Assembly (NCBI RefSeq): GCF_015550425.1
Contig: NZ_JADNAT010000002.1
Coordinates: 1 to 64,000 of the forward strand
Direction of reading: 5' to 3'
Source of the DNA: Clostridium sp. 1001275B_160808_H3
GTDB taxonomy: Bacteria; Bacillota; Clostridia; Clostridiales; Clostridiaceae
Length of the DNA: 64,000 bases
The stretch's first letter is position 1. Every line of letters begins with the position of its first letter. Under the pieces are notes generated by a model that ran no database searches, was not told where the DNA came from, and worked only from the letters and a program-made list of their open reading frames with translations. A program made the position numbers and the translations under genes. This document shows, in pieces, positions 46,183-55,116 of the stretch.

Positions 46183-46848
46183 ATGGAGTTAGATTTCAAT
46201 TTTATTATCAGTAGTTTACCACATTTTTTTCAGGCAACAATCGTTACTATAAAATTAGCAATCATATCGATTATATTGTCCATTCTAATTGGATTAATAA
46301 TAGAAGTGGCTAGATATTTTAATATAAAATTGCTAAATATAATATCAAAAGGATATATAGAGTTTTCAAGAAATACACCATTATTAATACAAGTATTTTT
46401 TCTTTATTATGGATTAACTAAGATAGGAGTAACCTTAAGTGGATTTACTTGTGGAGTAATAGGTTTATCATTTTTAGGTGGAGCTTATATGGCAGAATCC
46501 TTTAGAGGTGGAATAGATGCAGTTGCCAAAGCACAAATAGAAAGTGGACAAGCTTTAGGCTTAAGGAAAACACAGATTTTAACATATATAGTGATGCCAA
46601 TGAGCGTTTCTATATCAATTCCATCCATAGTAGCTAATTGTATCTTCTTAGTAAAAGAAACATCTATTATAGGGTCAATAGCTGTTGCAGAGCTTATGTT
46701 TGTTACTAAGGATGTTATAGGAATGTACTATAAAACAAATGAAGCATTAATATTAGTTGTGATATTTTATCTTATAATATTACTTCCTATTTCAATAATC
46801 AGTAGGATATTAGAGAGGAGGTTAAGATATGGAGAATTTGGCAGGTAA
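46183..46848 (+). CDS. Cysteine/cystine ABC transporter permease 1
   Basis: A 221-residue HisM-type permease with about five membrane segments and the EAA loop near ESGQALGLRKTQIL. FSRNTPLLIQVFFLYYG is the standard N-terminal block of polar amino-acid permeases. It overlaps the second permease by 20 nt. Substrate assignment as cystine/cysteine rests on the upstream Cys T-box. Confidence 0.9.
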   Translation: MELDFNFIISSLPHFFQATIVTIKLAIISIILSILIGLIIEVARYFNIKLLNIISKGYIEFSRNTPLLIQVFFLYYGLTKIGVTLSGFTCGVIGLSFLGGAYMAESFRGGIDAVAKAQIESGQALGLRKTQILTYIVMPMSVSISIPSIVANCIFLVKETSIIGSIAVAELMFVTKDVIGMYYKTNEALILVVIFYLIILLPISIISRILERRLRYGEFGR

Positions 46849-47503
46849 TATAATTTTTAATATAGATAACATGAAAAGACTCATGGAGGGGTTATTGGTA
46901 ACATTAAATGTAGCTATTGTATCTGTTGTTTTATCAACTATATTAGGAGTTATATTTGGAATAATTATGACAAGTAAAAGAAAGTTTGTAAAGGTAATAT
47001 CAACTATATATTTAGAGAGTATAAGAATAATTCCATTAATGGTGTGGTTATTTATTTTTTACTTTGGAGTACCTACATTTTTAAATGTTCATTTAGAATC
47101 TGCAATAGTTGGATATATTGTTTTTACTTTATGGGGAACAGCAGAAATTGGAGATCTAGTAAGAGGGGCAATTACTTCTATTCCTAAAATATATTATGAA
47201 TCATCAAAGGCATTATCTTTGAATAAGATACAAACTTATAAGTACATTATTATTCCAATTAGTATTAGAAGAGTTCTGCCAGGTATTATTAATTTAAGCA
47301 CTAGAATGATTAAAACTACAACATTAATGACTTTAATAGGTGCAGTTGATTTAGTAAAAGTTGGACAGCAAATTATAGAAAGAACAGTCTTAACAGAGCC
47401 ACTAGCATCTTTTTGGATTTATGGACTATTGCTTATAATATACTTTTTAATTTGTTTCCCAATATCATTGGGAGCAAAGGCATTAGAGAAAAAACTAAAC
47501 TAG
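46829..47503 (+). CDS. Cysteine/cystine ABC transporter permease 2
   Basis: A 224-residue HisQ-type permease, partner of permease 1. Its EAA loop is [17 protein letters not shown] and the N-terminal block [19 protein letters not shown]. The ATG at 46829 lies inside the end of permease 1 with AGAGGAGG upstream, so translation is coupled. The pair gives the usual heterodimeric pore of this importer class. Confidence 0.9.
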   Translation: MENLAGNIIFNIDNMKRLMEGLLVTLNVAIVSVVLSTILGVIFGIIMTSKRKFVKVISTIYLESIRIIPLMVWLFIFYFGVPTFLNVHLESAIVGYIVFTLWGTAEIGDLVRGAITSIPKIYYESSKALSLNKIQTYKYIIIPISIRRVLPGIINLSTRMIKTTTLMTLIGAVDLVKVGQQIIERTVLTEPLASFWIYGLLLIIYFLICFPISLGAKALEKKLN

Positions 47504-47513
47504 GGGGGATTTT

Positions 47514-48260
47514 ATGAGTGAAGAAATATTGCTTAATGTAAAAAATATAAAGAAAAAATATGGAGAAATAGAAGCATTAAAAGGGATAGACTTAGAAGTT
47601 AAAAAAGGCGAAGTAGTAGTAATTTTGGGACCTTCAGGTTGTGGTAAAAGTACATTTTTAAGATGCTTAAATGGCTTAGAAGATATATCTGGAGGAGAAA
47701 TCATCTTAAACAATTATGGGATTTTAGGTAAAGAGGTAGAATTTGAGAAGGTAAGAGGAACAATAGGAATGGTGTTTCAAAGCTATGAATTATTTCCTCA
47801 TATGAATGTTATAAATAATATTTTGCTTGGGCCGACTAAGGCTCAAAATAGAAGTAAAGAAGAGGTTGAAAAACAAGCTGATGAACTTTTAAAAAGAGTA
47901 GGATTATTTAATAGAAAATATGCATATCCAAGAGAACTTTCAGGAGGTCAAAAACAGAGAATTGCAATAGTTAGAGCTTTGTGCATGAATCCGGAGATAA
48001 TGCTTTTTGATGAAGTTACAGCAGCATTAGATCCAGAAATGGTTAGAGAAGTTTTAATGGTATTATTAGAACTTGCACAAAATGGAATGACTATGGTTGT
48101 AGTTACTCATGAATTAGAATTTGCAAAACATGTGGCAGATAAAATTGTGTTTATGGAGGAAGGGAAAATAGTAGAAGAATCTTCTCCAAAAGAATTTTTT
48201 GAAAATCCAAAAACTGAAAGAGCAAAAAGCTTTTTATCATCATTTGATTTATATAAATAA
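47514..48260 (+). CDS. Cysteine/cystine ABC transporter ATP-binding protein
   Basis: A 248-residue polar amino-acid ATPase (HisP/GlnQ type). Walker A is GPSGCGKST, the Q-loop is [15 protein letters not shown], the signature is [15 protein letters not shown], Walker B is [14 protein letters not shown] and the switch His is in VVTHE. All motifs are intact. The usual EPTSALDPE is EVTAALDPE here, a minor change. It lies 10 nt after permease 2 in the T-box operon. Confidence 0.93.
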   Translation: MSEEILLNVKNIKKKYGEIEALKGIDLEVKKGEVVVILGPSGCGKSTFLRCLNGLEDISGGEIILNNYGILGKEVEFEKVRGTIGMVFQSYELFPHMNVINNILLGPTKAQNRSKEEVEKQADELLKRVGLFNRKYAYPRELSGGQKQRIAIVRALCMNPEIMLFDEVTAALDPEMVREVLMVLLELAQNGMTMVVVTHELEFAKHVADKIVFMEEGKIVEESSPKEFFENPKTERAKSFLSSFDLYK

Positions 48261-48281
48261 AAAAGGAAGGGGCAGGTAAAA

Positions 48282-49109
48282 ATGAAAAAACTTTTATCAT
48301 TAATTTTAACATTAGTAATAGCATTGGGGGCATTAGTTGGATGTGGAAGTAAATCAGAAGAGAGTAAGTCATCAATAGATGCAATTAAAAAGGTAGGAAA
48401 AATAAGAATTGGAGTATTTAGTGATAAGCCACCATTTGGCTTTGTGGATGAAAAAGGAGCAAACCAAGGTTATGATGTTTATTTAGCAAAAAGATTGGCT
48501 AAGGATTTATTAGGAGATGAAAGTAAAGTTGAATTTGTATTAGTTGAAGCAGCAAACAGAGTAGAATACTTACAATCAAATAAAGTTGATATAATCTTAG
48601 CTAACTTTACAGTTACAGCAGAAAGAAAAGAAAAAGTAGATTTTGCAACTCCATATATGAAAGTTTCATTAGGAGTAGTTTCACCAGATGGGGCACCAAT
48701 AAAATCAGTAGATGACCTAAAGGGAAAGAAACTATTAGTTAATAAGGGAACTACAGCTGAAAGCTATTTTACAAAAAACTATCCTGATATTGAACTAGTT
48801 AAATTTGAACAAAATACTGAAACATTTGCTGCATTAAAGGATGGAAGAGGTGCTGCATTAGCACACGACAATACTTTATTATTTGCTTGGGCAAGAGAAA
48901 ATGAAGGTTATGATACTTATATTTCAAGTTTAGGCGAAGAGGATGCAATAGCACCAGCTGTTAAAAAAGGAGACACAGAGTTATTAGAATGGCTTAATAA
49001 AGAAATAGATGAGCTTACTAAAGAAGGATTTTTTAAGGAAGCTTATGATACAACTCTAGCACCAATATACGGAGATACTGTAAAACCAGAAACAGTAATA
49101 TTTAATTAA
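48282..49109 (+). CDS. Cysteine/cystine-binding lipoprotein
   Basis: A 275-residue family 3 solute-binding lipoprotein. The signal peptide ends in the lipobox ALVGC (Cys about residue 22). The mature part has the family marks KIRIGVFSDKPPFGFVDEKG, GYDVYLAKRLAKDLLG, ANFTVTAERKEKVDFATPY and the hinge KGTTAESYF. It resembles cysteine-binding proteins such as CjaA/BspA more than His- or Gln-binding ones, which agrees with the Cys T-box. A hairpin 14 nt downstream ends the operon. Confidence 0.9.
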   Translation: MKKLLSLILTLVIALGALVGCGSKSEESKSSIDAIKKVGKIRIGVFSDKPPFGFVDEKGANQGYDVYLAKRLAKDLLGDESKVEFVLVEAANRVEYLQSNKVDIILANFTVTAERKEKVDFATPYMKVSLGVVSPDGAPIKSVDDLKGKKLLVNKGTTAESYFTKNYPDIELVKFEQNTETFAALKDGRGAALAHDNTLLFAWARENEGYDTYISSLGEEDAIAPAVKKGDTELLEWLNKEIDELTKEGFFKEAYDTTLAPIYGDTVKPETVIFN

Positions 49110-49122
49110 ATATGAATATAAC

Positions 49123-49159
49123 GGCAAAGATAAATTGATATGTTCCATTTATCCTTGCC
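49123..49159 (+). terminator. Terminator of the cysteine importer operon
   Basis: A 13-bp stem with one mismatch (49123-49135 with 49147-49159), 11-nt loop, AT-rich tail. Confidence 0.65.
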
Positions 49160-49300
49160 AATTTATATTTGTTATTTAATTAATGTGGAGAAGTAAAATA
49201 GTGAAAGAAACTTTTTCTTTATAAATAAAAGCAGAAACTTGTGATAATATCTACGTATAAGTAATAATATATAATAATAATATTTTTATGGGAGAGTTAT

Positions 49301-49891
49301 ATGGCTAGGACTTATTCTTATTCAGCAGATTTTGATGCTGAAACTGAAGAGCTTTTTAAGGAAGCCGTTTTTCTTGGTGAAGGTCATAATGGTATTGTTT
49401 ATGAGTTACCCGGTAATAAAGCAGTAAAGATATTTCAAGAAGCAAAATGTTGTAAGGAAGAAGGGGAGATACTTAAAAAAGTAAGTAGGTCTAAATATTT
49501 TCCAAGGGTATATAATTTAGGTAAGTTTTATATAGTAAGAGATAAGGTTGAAGGACATAGGTTAGACCATTACATCAAGAAGAAAGGCTTTAATTATGAA
49601 ATTTCAGAAAATCTATATTATTTAATAGAAGAATTTAAAAGACTTAAATTCACTAAATTAGATGCTAGATGTAGAGATATTTACATAACAAGTGATAATA
49701 AGGTTATGGTTATAGATCCAAAGCAATGTTATAAAAGAAAGGTACATTATCCAAGGCATCTAATGAAGGGACTTGATAAAATTGGAGTGTTGGAAAGTTT
49801 TTTAGAGGATATTAGATTAATTGATAAAAAAGTTGCAAGAGAGTGGGAAAAGAAATATAAGCAATACTTACAAAATGGTGAATTAGAGTAA
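49301..49891 (+). CDS. Protein-kinase-fold protein, divergent
   Basis: A 196-residue soluble protein with a shortened kinase-like fold. The Gly-rich loop is LGEGHNGIVYEL (about residue 26), the ATP Lys is in KAVKIF, a Glu-rich helix follows (CKEEGEILKKV), the catalytic-loop region reads KLDARCRDIYI instead of HGDxxxxN, and the DFG position is VIDPKQ. The catalytic Asp may be kept in LDA while the Asn is replaced by Asp. It is short for a kinase. Role unknown; RIO or ABC1-like small-molecule kinases are the nearest shape. GGGAGAG precedes the start. Confidence 0.7.
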   Translation: MARTYSYSADFDAETEELFKEAVFLGEGHNGIVYELPGNKAVKIFQEAKCCKEEGEILKKVSRSKYFPRVYNLGKFYIVRDKVEGHRLDHYIKKKGFNYEISENLYYLIEEFKRLKFTKLDARCRDIYITSDNKVMVIDPKQCYKRKVHYPRHLMKGLDKIGVLESFLEDIRLIDKKVAREWEKKYKQYLQNGELE

Positions 49892-49917
49892 AAAAGAGTC
49901 TAGACAGGCTCTTTTTT
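49890..49917 (+). terminator. Terminator overlapping the stop of the kinase-fold gene
   Basis: The stem 49890-49901 with 49906-49917 (one mismatch) includes the final stop codon bases and ends in T6. Confidence 0.8.
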
Positions 49918-50029
49918 GCTCTTGATGGGGGATATATTTTTTGATTACAAGGAGTATTATTCAATAAGTTGGTTATGTTATAATATTTATATAAAATATA
50001 TAAATTATTACTTTTAGGTGGAAGTTTAT

Positions 50030-50986
50030 ATGAGGAAATTTTTTAGGTTGGCTAGATACTTTATTTTTATGAGTATTTTTTTTGCTTTAGTTTTCGGTGT
50101 GAAGGATATATTAAAAGAGCAAGAGAATTATGATGAGGAACTAAAGAATAAAATAGTATTAATTTCACATGTATATTCAAACCCATATTGGCAGGATATA
50201 AAAAAGGGTGCAGAAAAAGCTGCAGAAGATAAAAATATTATAGTTGAATTTCAAGGACCTGATTATGCTAGTGTAGAAGAGGGGATAAGGCTTATTAATA
50301 TGGCATATGCATCTAATGTTAGCGGAATAATAACATATGTTCAAGATGGAAATAGTTATAATTCAATTATTAATAAAATAATAGATAATAATATACCTAT
50401 TGTTACTATAGATTCTGATGCTGAAAAAAGTAAACGTTTATCCTATGTTGGAACAGATAATGTTAATGCAGGCAAAGTTGGAGCAAAAGAGATGATTAGA
50501 CAAGTAGGAACAGAGGGGAATATTGGAATAATATTAGGTGGTATGGAAGTTAAAAATCAAGTTGAAAGAGTTACAGGATTTACAGAATATATTAAAGAAA
50601 ATTCTAACTTAGATATCACAAATATTGAGTCTTCAGATTCATATTTATTACAAGCAGAATTAGCAGCCAAAAAAATATTAACTGATAATCAAGACATTAA
50701 AGCTATATTTTGTACTTCGGCACAGGATGGAATAGGTGCGGCTAAAGTTGTTAAGAGCATGGGATTGGTGGGAATTGTTAAAATAATATGCTTTGATGCA
50801 TTGCCTGAAACATTAGAATTAATAAGAGATGGAACAATAAGTGCTACAGTTGCACAGAATCCTTATATTATGGGAGAAGAAGCTGTTAATACTATAGTGA
50901 ATATATTAGAAGGTAATAAAGTTAAAGAACTTCAATTAATTGATGTTGAAGTAATTAATGATAGAAATATAAATGATTATGATTAA
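50030..50986 (+). CDS. Membrane-anchored sugar-binding sensor protein (XylFII-like)
   Basis: A 318-residue RbsB-type sugar-binding fold with an N-terminal membrane helix (about residues 8-27) and no lipobox. Sugar-site marks are ISHVYSNPYWQDIKKGAEKA, VTIDSDAEKSKRLSYVGTDN and FDALPETLELIRDG. It is fused in an operon to a histidine kinase and AraC-type regulator, the layout of XylFII-LytS-YesN in C. beijerinckii, where the anchored binding protein senses D-xylose for the kinase. The ATG at 50030 after AGGTGG is chosen over a GTG at 50018 inside that site. The sugar here is not proven. Confidence 0.85.
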   Translation: MRKFFRLARYFIFMSIFFALVFGVKDILKEQENYDEELKNKIVLISHVYSNPYWQDIKKGAEKAAEDKNIIVEFQGPDYASVEEGIRLINMAYASNVSGIITYVQDGNSYNSIINKIIDNNIPIVTIDSDAEKSKRLSYVGTDNVNAGKVGAKEMIRQVGTEGNIGIILGGMEVKNQVERVTGFTEYIKENSNLDITNIESSDSYLLQAELAAKKILTDNQDIKAIFCTSAQDGIGAAKVVKSMGLVGIVKIICFDALPETLELIRDGTISATVAQNPYIMGEEAVNTIVNILEGNKVKELQLIDVEVINDRNINDYD

Positions 50987-51005
50987 TCAGGGAGAAATCA
51001 ATAAA

Positions 51006-52472
51006 ATGAAAAGTCTAAGGAGTAAAATAATAGTATTTGTAATAATTATAATCATACCTTTGGTAACTAGTAATGTAATATCATTAATTATTAGTAAGAA
51101 AATAAATAAGAATTATAGCATTATGTTGTATAAATTAAATACAGCTAATGATATAAAAAATCTTTTAAATGAATCATTTAATTATTTTAATGAGCACTTT
51201 CAAACAAGTGATAAGGAATCTAAAAAGATATATGAAAATAATATATCTAAGGCTATAAGTAAAATTGAATCATTGAAAGCTAGCTCTGATATAGAAAGTA
51301 GATATATATTAAGAGATTTGCTTAATACAATTAAGAGTTACAAAACAGAAGGAGATAAAACTATAGAGTTATTTGATAATCAAGGAGCTATTGACGCATA
51401 TTATAATAACTATATGTCGACTAGAGATACATTATCTTATTGTAATTCATTTATTGCAAAACTAAATGAAAGTTATATAAAAACAAATAATATTATATAT
51501 AATGACAGTAAGAAAAAAGAAGCAGAATTATATAGGCTTTTAAGTTTGTTTATAACAATAACCATATTTATAAGCGCAGTTTACACAATACTTTTTATAA
51601 AAGACATATTAAATAAACTTCAGATATTAGTTGATTCAGCTAAGAACGTATCAAATGGTAATTTTAATAGAATTAAAGCTGAAGATACAGAGATATATGA
51701 AATTGATATTTTATATAAAGCTTTTGATAAAATGATAATAGATTTAAAAGGGTATATAAAGTCACTTAAAGAAAATGCTAAGCTAGAAGCGAAGCTAAGG
51801 GATGATGAAGTAAAAATATTAAAATATGAAAATGCATTAAAATTATCACAATTGAAGGTATTACAATCACAAATAAATCCACATTTTCTATTTAATACTT
51901 TAAATTGTATAAATCAAATAGCTATAAGTGAAGGTGCATATAAAACAGAGGAGCTAATAACAGCTGTATCGGGGATACTTAGATATAGTTTAAGTATGAT
52001 GGAGAGAAATGCAACTTTAGAAGATGAAATAAACGTGGTCAAGCAGTATATATTTATTCAGAAAGTAAGGTATGATGATAGATTAGTTTTCAATTTAGAT
52101 ATAAATTGTTACATAGGAGATATATTAGTCCCAGGGATGACTTTACAGCCTTTTGTAGAAAATGCATTTATTCATGGAATAGAACCTAAGGAAGAGGGGG
52201 GATATATTAGTATTAAAATATATAATGAACCAGAGCAATATAAGGTTATTATTGAGGATAATGGATGTGGAATAGATAAAGAATCATTAAATGAAATACG
52301 TTTTGGAGATAGGGAAAGACAACATACAGGTCATACAACAGGGCTAGGCATCAAAAGTGTAGTTAGTAGATTAGAAATATTATACGGTAGAAATGATATG
52401 TTTTATATAAGCAGCAAAGAAGGAGAAGGCACAAAAGTATTTTTGAATATTCCAATTGAGGGGTTGAAATAA
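51006..52472 (+). CDS. YesM/LytS-type sensor histidine kinase
   Basis: A 488-residue kinase. Membrane segment 1 (about residues 7-28), an all-helical outer domain (about 30-175), segment 2 (about 182-203), HAMP, then the His_kinase box QINPHFLFNTLNCINQIA with the phospho-His, and the ATPase with EDNGCGID and GLGIKSVVSRLEILYG. The helical outer domain is the expected docking site for the anchored sugar-binding protein. The ATG at 51006 is preferred for its GGGAG site; earlier in-frame Met codons at 50973 and 50979 overlap the previous gene. Confidence 0.9.
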   Translation: MKSLRSKIIVFVIIIIIPLVTSNVISLIISKKINKNYSIMLYKLNTANDIKNLLNESFNYFNEHFQTSDKESKKIYENNISKAISKIESLKASSDIESRYILRDLLNTIKSYKTEGDKTIELFDNQGAIDAYYNNYMSTRDTLSYCNSFIAKLNESYIKTNNIIYNDSKKKEAELYRLLSLFITITIFISAVYTILFIKDILNKLQILVDSAKNVSNGNFNRIKAEDTEIYEIDILYKAFDKMIIDLKGYIKSLKENAKLEAKLRDDEVKILKYENALKLSQLKVLQSQINPHFLFNTLNCINQIAISEGAYKTEELITAVSGILRYSLSMMERNATLEDEINVVKQYIFIQKVRYDDRLVFNLDINCYIGDILVPGMTLQPFVENAFIHGIEPKEEGGYISIKIYNEPEQYKVIIEDNGCGIDKESLNEIRFGDRERQHTGHTTGLGIKSVVSRLEILYGRNDMFYISSKEGEGTKVFLNIPIEGLK

Positions 52473-52474
52473 TC

Positions 52475-53725
52475 ATGTTAAAAATTCTTATCGCTGATGA
52501 CGAAAAGTATGAAAGAGACTCTATAGTAAATCTTATAGAAGAAAATTTTAAAGAGAAACTCACTATAGCACAAGCAAAAAATGGAAGAGAGGCAATTGAA
52601 ATTGCAGAACAAATTAGACCAGAAATAGTAATAATGGATATTAAAATGCCAGGGATAAATGGTATTAAAGCAATTGAAGAAATAAAAAAGACAGCAGTTA
52701 ATACTTATTTTATTATGTTAACAGCATATGATTACTTTGATTTTGCAGTGGAAGCTGTTAAATTAAATGTAAAGGAATATTTATTGAAGCCTTTTATCAG
52801 AATGGAGTTAATAAAAAAAATTAATGATGCAATAGAAACTGTAGAAAAAGAAAAAGCTAAAAGAAAAAATGATATAGAGAACGAAGAAAAAATTAATAAT
52901 TTGATTGGAGTACTTGAAAATGAATTAAGTTACAATATTATAAATAATACACTAGATGGGATTGATTGTAATATGTATATAAGTTATCTGAACTTGAATT
53001 TAGATAGTGCTTTTTCGATTATTATAAAAATATTAGCAAGTAACTATGATAATATCTTAAAGAGAAAAATATGGGAATATGTAACCGAATTTTTAAAGCT
53101 AAAGTATAAAGTAATAGGAACATACAGGTTTACGGAAGATTTAGTTTATTTTATTCAAACTGAAAGATATTTTAATGCATATGAAGAAACAATAGCAAAT
53201 ATAAAAATAGCTAATGATATAAAAAGAGAAGTAGATAGACATTTTAATGTTTCAATAAAAATAGGAATTGGAAATTGTTATAGCGGAATTAATTATATGA
53301 GTAAATCTTATGAAGAAGCTAATAGAGCTGTTAATTCTAATATTGGAAATGATATAATCCATATTAATAATATTATTAACTATGATAAAGATAAAAGTAA
53401 TGATAATGATAAAGTTAAGCTTTTTAGAAAGGTTGAGGAATATATTATAAGCAATATAAAAGAAGAGTTAAGTCTTGAAAGCATTGCTAAAAATTTTAAT
53501 TTGAGTTCTTGCTATTTTAGTAGAAATTTTAAGGAGTTTATAGGATGTAATTTATCTGACTATATAAATTCATTGAGGATAAAAAAGGCAAAGGAATTAT
53601 TAAATAACAATGAAATGAGTATTAAGGAAATAGGGTATGAGGTAGGATATAGTGATCCTAATTATTTTAGTAAAGTATTTAAAAAATATGAAGGATATTC
53701 ACCAACAGAATATAAATTTAAATAA
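52475..53725 (+). CDS. YesN-type AraC-family response regulator
   Basis: A 416-residue regulator. The receiver domain has ADDEKYERD, phospho-Asp in IVIMDIKMPG (about residue 54) and the Lys in YLLKPF. A middle linker of about 170 residues precedes the C-terminal AraC domain with two helix-turn-helices (LESIAKNFNLSSCYFSRNFK, then IKEIGYEVGYSDPNYFSKVF and SPTEYK). It starts 2 nt after the kinase stop. It probably activates the sugar transporter genes downstream through the 21-bp-phased repeats at 53.8 kb. Confidence 0.92.
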   Translation: MLKILIADDEKYERDSIVNLIEENFKEKLTIAQAKNGREAIEIAEQIRPEIVIMDIKMPGINGIKAIEEIKKTAVNTYFIMLTAYDYFDFAVEAVKLNVKEYLLKPFIRMELIKKINDAIETVEKEKAKRKNDIENEEKINNLIGVLENELSYNIINNTLDGIDCNMYISYLNLNLDSAFSIIIKILASNYDNILKRKIWEYVTEFLKLKYKVIGTYRFTEDLVYFIQTERYFNAYEETIANIKIANDIKREVDRHFNVSIKIGIGNCYSGINYMSKSYEEANRAVNSNIGNDIIHINNIINYDKDKSNDNDKVKLFRKVEEYIISNIKEELSLESIAKNFNLSSCYFSRNFKEFIGCNLSDYINSLRIKKAKELLNNNEMSIKEIGYEVGYSDPNYFSKVFKKYEGYSPTEYKFK

Positions 53726-53726
53726 T

Positions 53727-53767
53727 AAAAATACTATAGGATTATTCTTATAGTATTTTTTTGTTTT
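53727..53767 (+). terminator. Terminator after the sensor operon
   Basis: A perfect 12-bp stem (53727-53738 with 53749-53760) followed by T-runs. It separates the sensor operon from the transporter genes. Confidence 0.88.
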
Positions 53768-53795
53768 TTTATAGTAAAAATTTGCATAATTTATA

Positions 53796-53847
53796 GCAAG
53801 TTTATCAAGTGAAAAGGCAAGTAATTACATTGAGTTAAACGTATACA
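53796..53847 (+). promoter_or_regulatory. Candidate YesN direct repeats and cre-like site
   Basis: GCAAGT occurs at 53796-53801 and 53817-53822, exactly 21 bp apart, with further matches (T at +4, A-TGA at +7 to +11) after each. Two direct half-sites two helical turns apart are typical for AraC-type regulators. AGTTAAACGTATACA (53833-53847) matches the catabolite-responsive element WTGNAANCGNWNNCW at 13 of 15 positions. No clear -35/-10 pair was found. Confidence 0.5.
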
Positions 53848-53902
53848 AAGGCTAAGATGGTTATGTGATAAATTAAAAATAAATTATAGGGGGAGTCAAA
53901 AA

Positions 53903-55006
53903 ATGAAGATTAAAAAAATCATTGCATTAGGCTTAACTGCAGCTTTAATGTCCTTTGCTATAGGTTGTACATCAAAATCACAAAGTAGTGATAATACTAA
54001 TGAAGGTAATAAAAAAGAATCCTTAATAGGTGTTGCAATGCCTACACAATCTCTTCAAAGATGGAATCAAGATGGATCTAATATGAAATCAGAACTTGAA
54101 GGAAAAGGGTATAAGGTCGATTTACAATATGCAAATAACGATGTAAATACTCAAGTTCAACAAATAGAAAATATGATAACAAAGGGATGCAATATTTTAG
54201 TAATAGCATCTATTGATGGTTCTGCATTAACTGATGTATTAAGTAAAGCAGCTGATAATGATATAAAGGTAATAGCATATGACAGATTAATTATGCAATC
54301 TGAAAATGTAGATTATTATGCTACTTTTGATAATTTTAAAGTAGGGGTTACTCAGGGCGAATATATAGAGGAAAAATTAGATTTAAAAAATTCAAATGGA
54401 CCTTTTAATATTGAATTATTTGCTGGTGCTCCAGATGATAACAATGCAACTTTTTTCTTTAATGGAGCAATGAGTATATTAAAACCTTATATAGATAGCG
54501 GTAAATTAGTAGTTCCAAGTGGACAAAAGGAATTTACAGAAGTAGCAACTCAAAGCTGGGACTCAGCAAAGGCACAAGCAAGAATGGATAATATAATTAC
54601 TGCTAATTATGCTAGTGGTAAAAAGTTAGATGCAATTTTATCATCAAATGATAGCGTTGCTATAGGCGTTGTTGCGTCTCTTCAAAATGCTGGTTATGGT
54701 TCAGCAGATAAGCCTTATCCAATATTGACTGGACAAGACTGTGATAAACCAAATGTAATAGCAATGATAAATAAGCAACAATCTATGTCTGTATTTAAAG
54801 ATACAAGAACACTTGCTAAAAAAGTTGTTGAAATGGTAAATGCTTTAGTTGATGGAAAAGAAGCAGAAGTAAATGATACAAAAACATATGATAACGGTGC
54901 AAAAGTAGTTCCATCATTCCTTTGTGACCCTGTAAGTGTTACTGTAGACAATTATAAAGCAACTTTAATTGATAGTGGATATTATCAAGAGTCCGATTTA
55001 AAGTAA
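53903..55006 (+). CDS. ChvE-type sugar-binding lipoprotein
   Basis: A 367-residue solute-binding lipoprotein. The signal peptide ends in the lipobox AIGC (Cys about residue 22). The mature fold has GVAMPTQSLQRWNQDG, NMITKGCNILVIASIDG, IAYDRLIMQSENVDYYATFDN and TGQDCDKPNVIAMINKQQ, the marks of the ChvE/multiple-monosaccharide family. Likely ligands are xylose, glucose, galactose or arabinose. It stands first in the transporter operon and behind candidate YesN and cre sites. Confidence 0.92.
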   Translation: MKIKKIIALGLTAALMSFAIGCTSKSQSSDNTNEGNKKESLIGVAMPTQSLQRWNQDGSNMKSELEGKGYKVDLQYANNDVNTQVQQIENMITKGCNILVIASIDGSALTDVLSKAADNDIKVIAYDRLIMQSENVDYYATFDNFKVGVTQGEYIEEKLDLKNSNGPFNIELFAGAPDDNNATFFFNGAMSILKPYIDSGKLVVPSGQKEFTEVATQSWDSAKAQARMDNIITANYASGKKLDAILSSNDSVAIGVVASLQNAGYGSADKPYPILTGQDCDKPNVIAMINKQQSMSVFKDTRTLAKKVVEMVNALVDGKEAEVNDTKTYDNGAKVVPSFLCDPVSVTVDNYKATLIDSGYYQESDLK

Positions 55007-55039
55007 AAAATAAATTCATATCCTGAAATAAATTTATTA

Positions 55040-55075
55040 GCTATAGCTGAATGTAATTTATATTTCAGCTATAGC
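55040..55075 (+). terminator. Hairpin between binding protein and ATPase genes
   Basis: A perfect 12-bp stem (55040-55051 with 55064-55075) with a 12-nt loop and no T-run. Such hairpins often protect the binding-protein part of the mRNA, which is needed in excess. Confidence 0.55.
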
Positions 55076-55116
55076 AATATATTAATGGAAAATGGAGATA
55101 GAGGGGAGGAGAGTAG

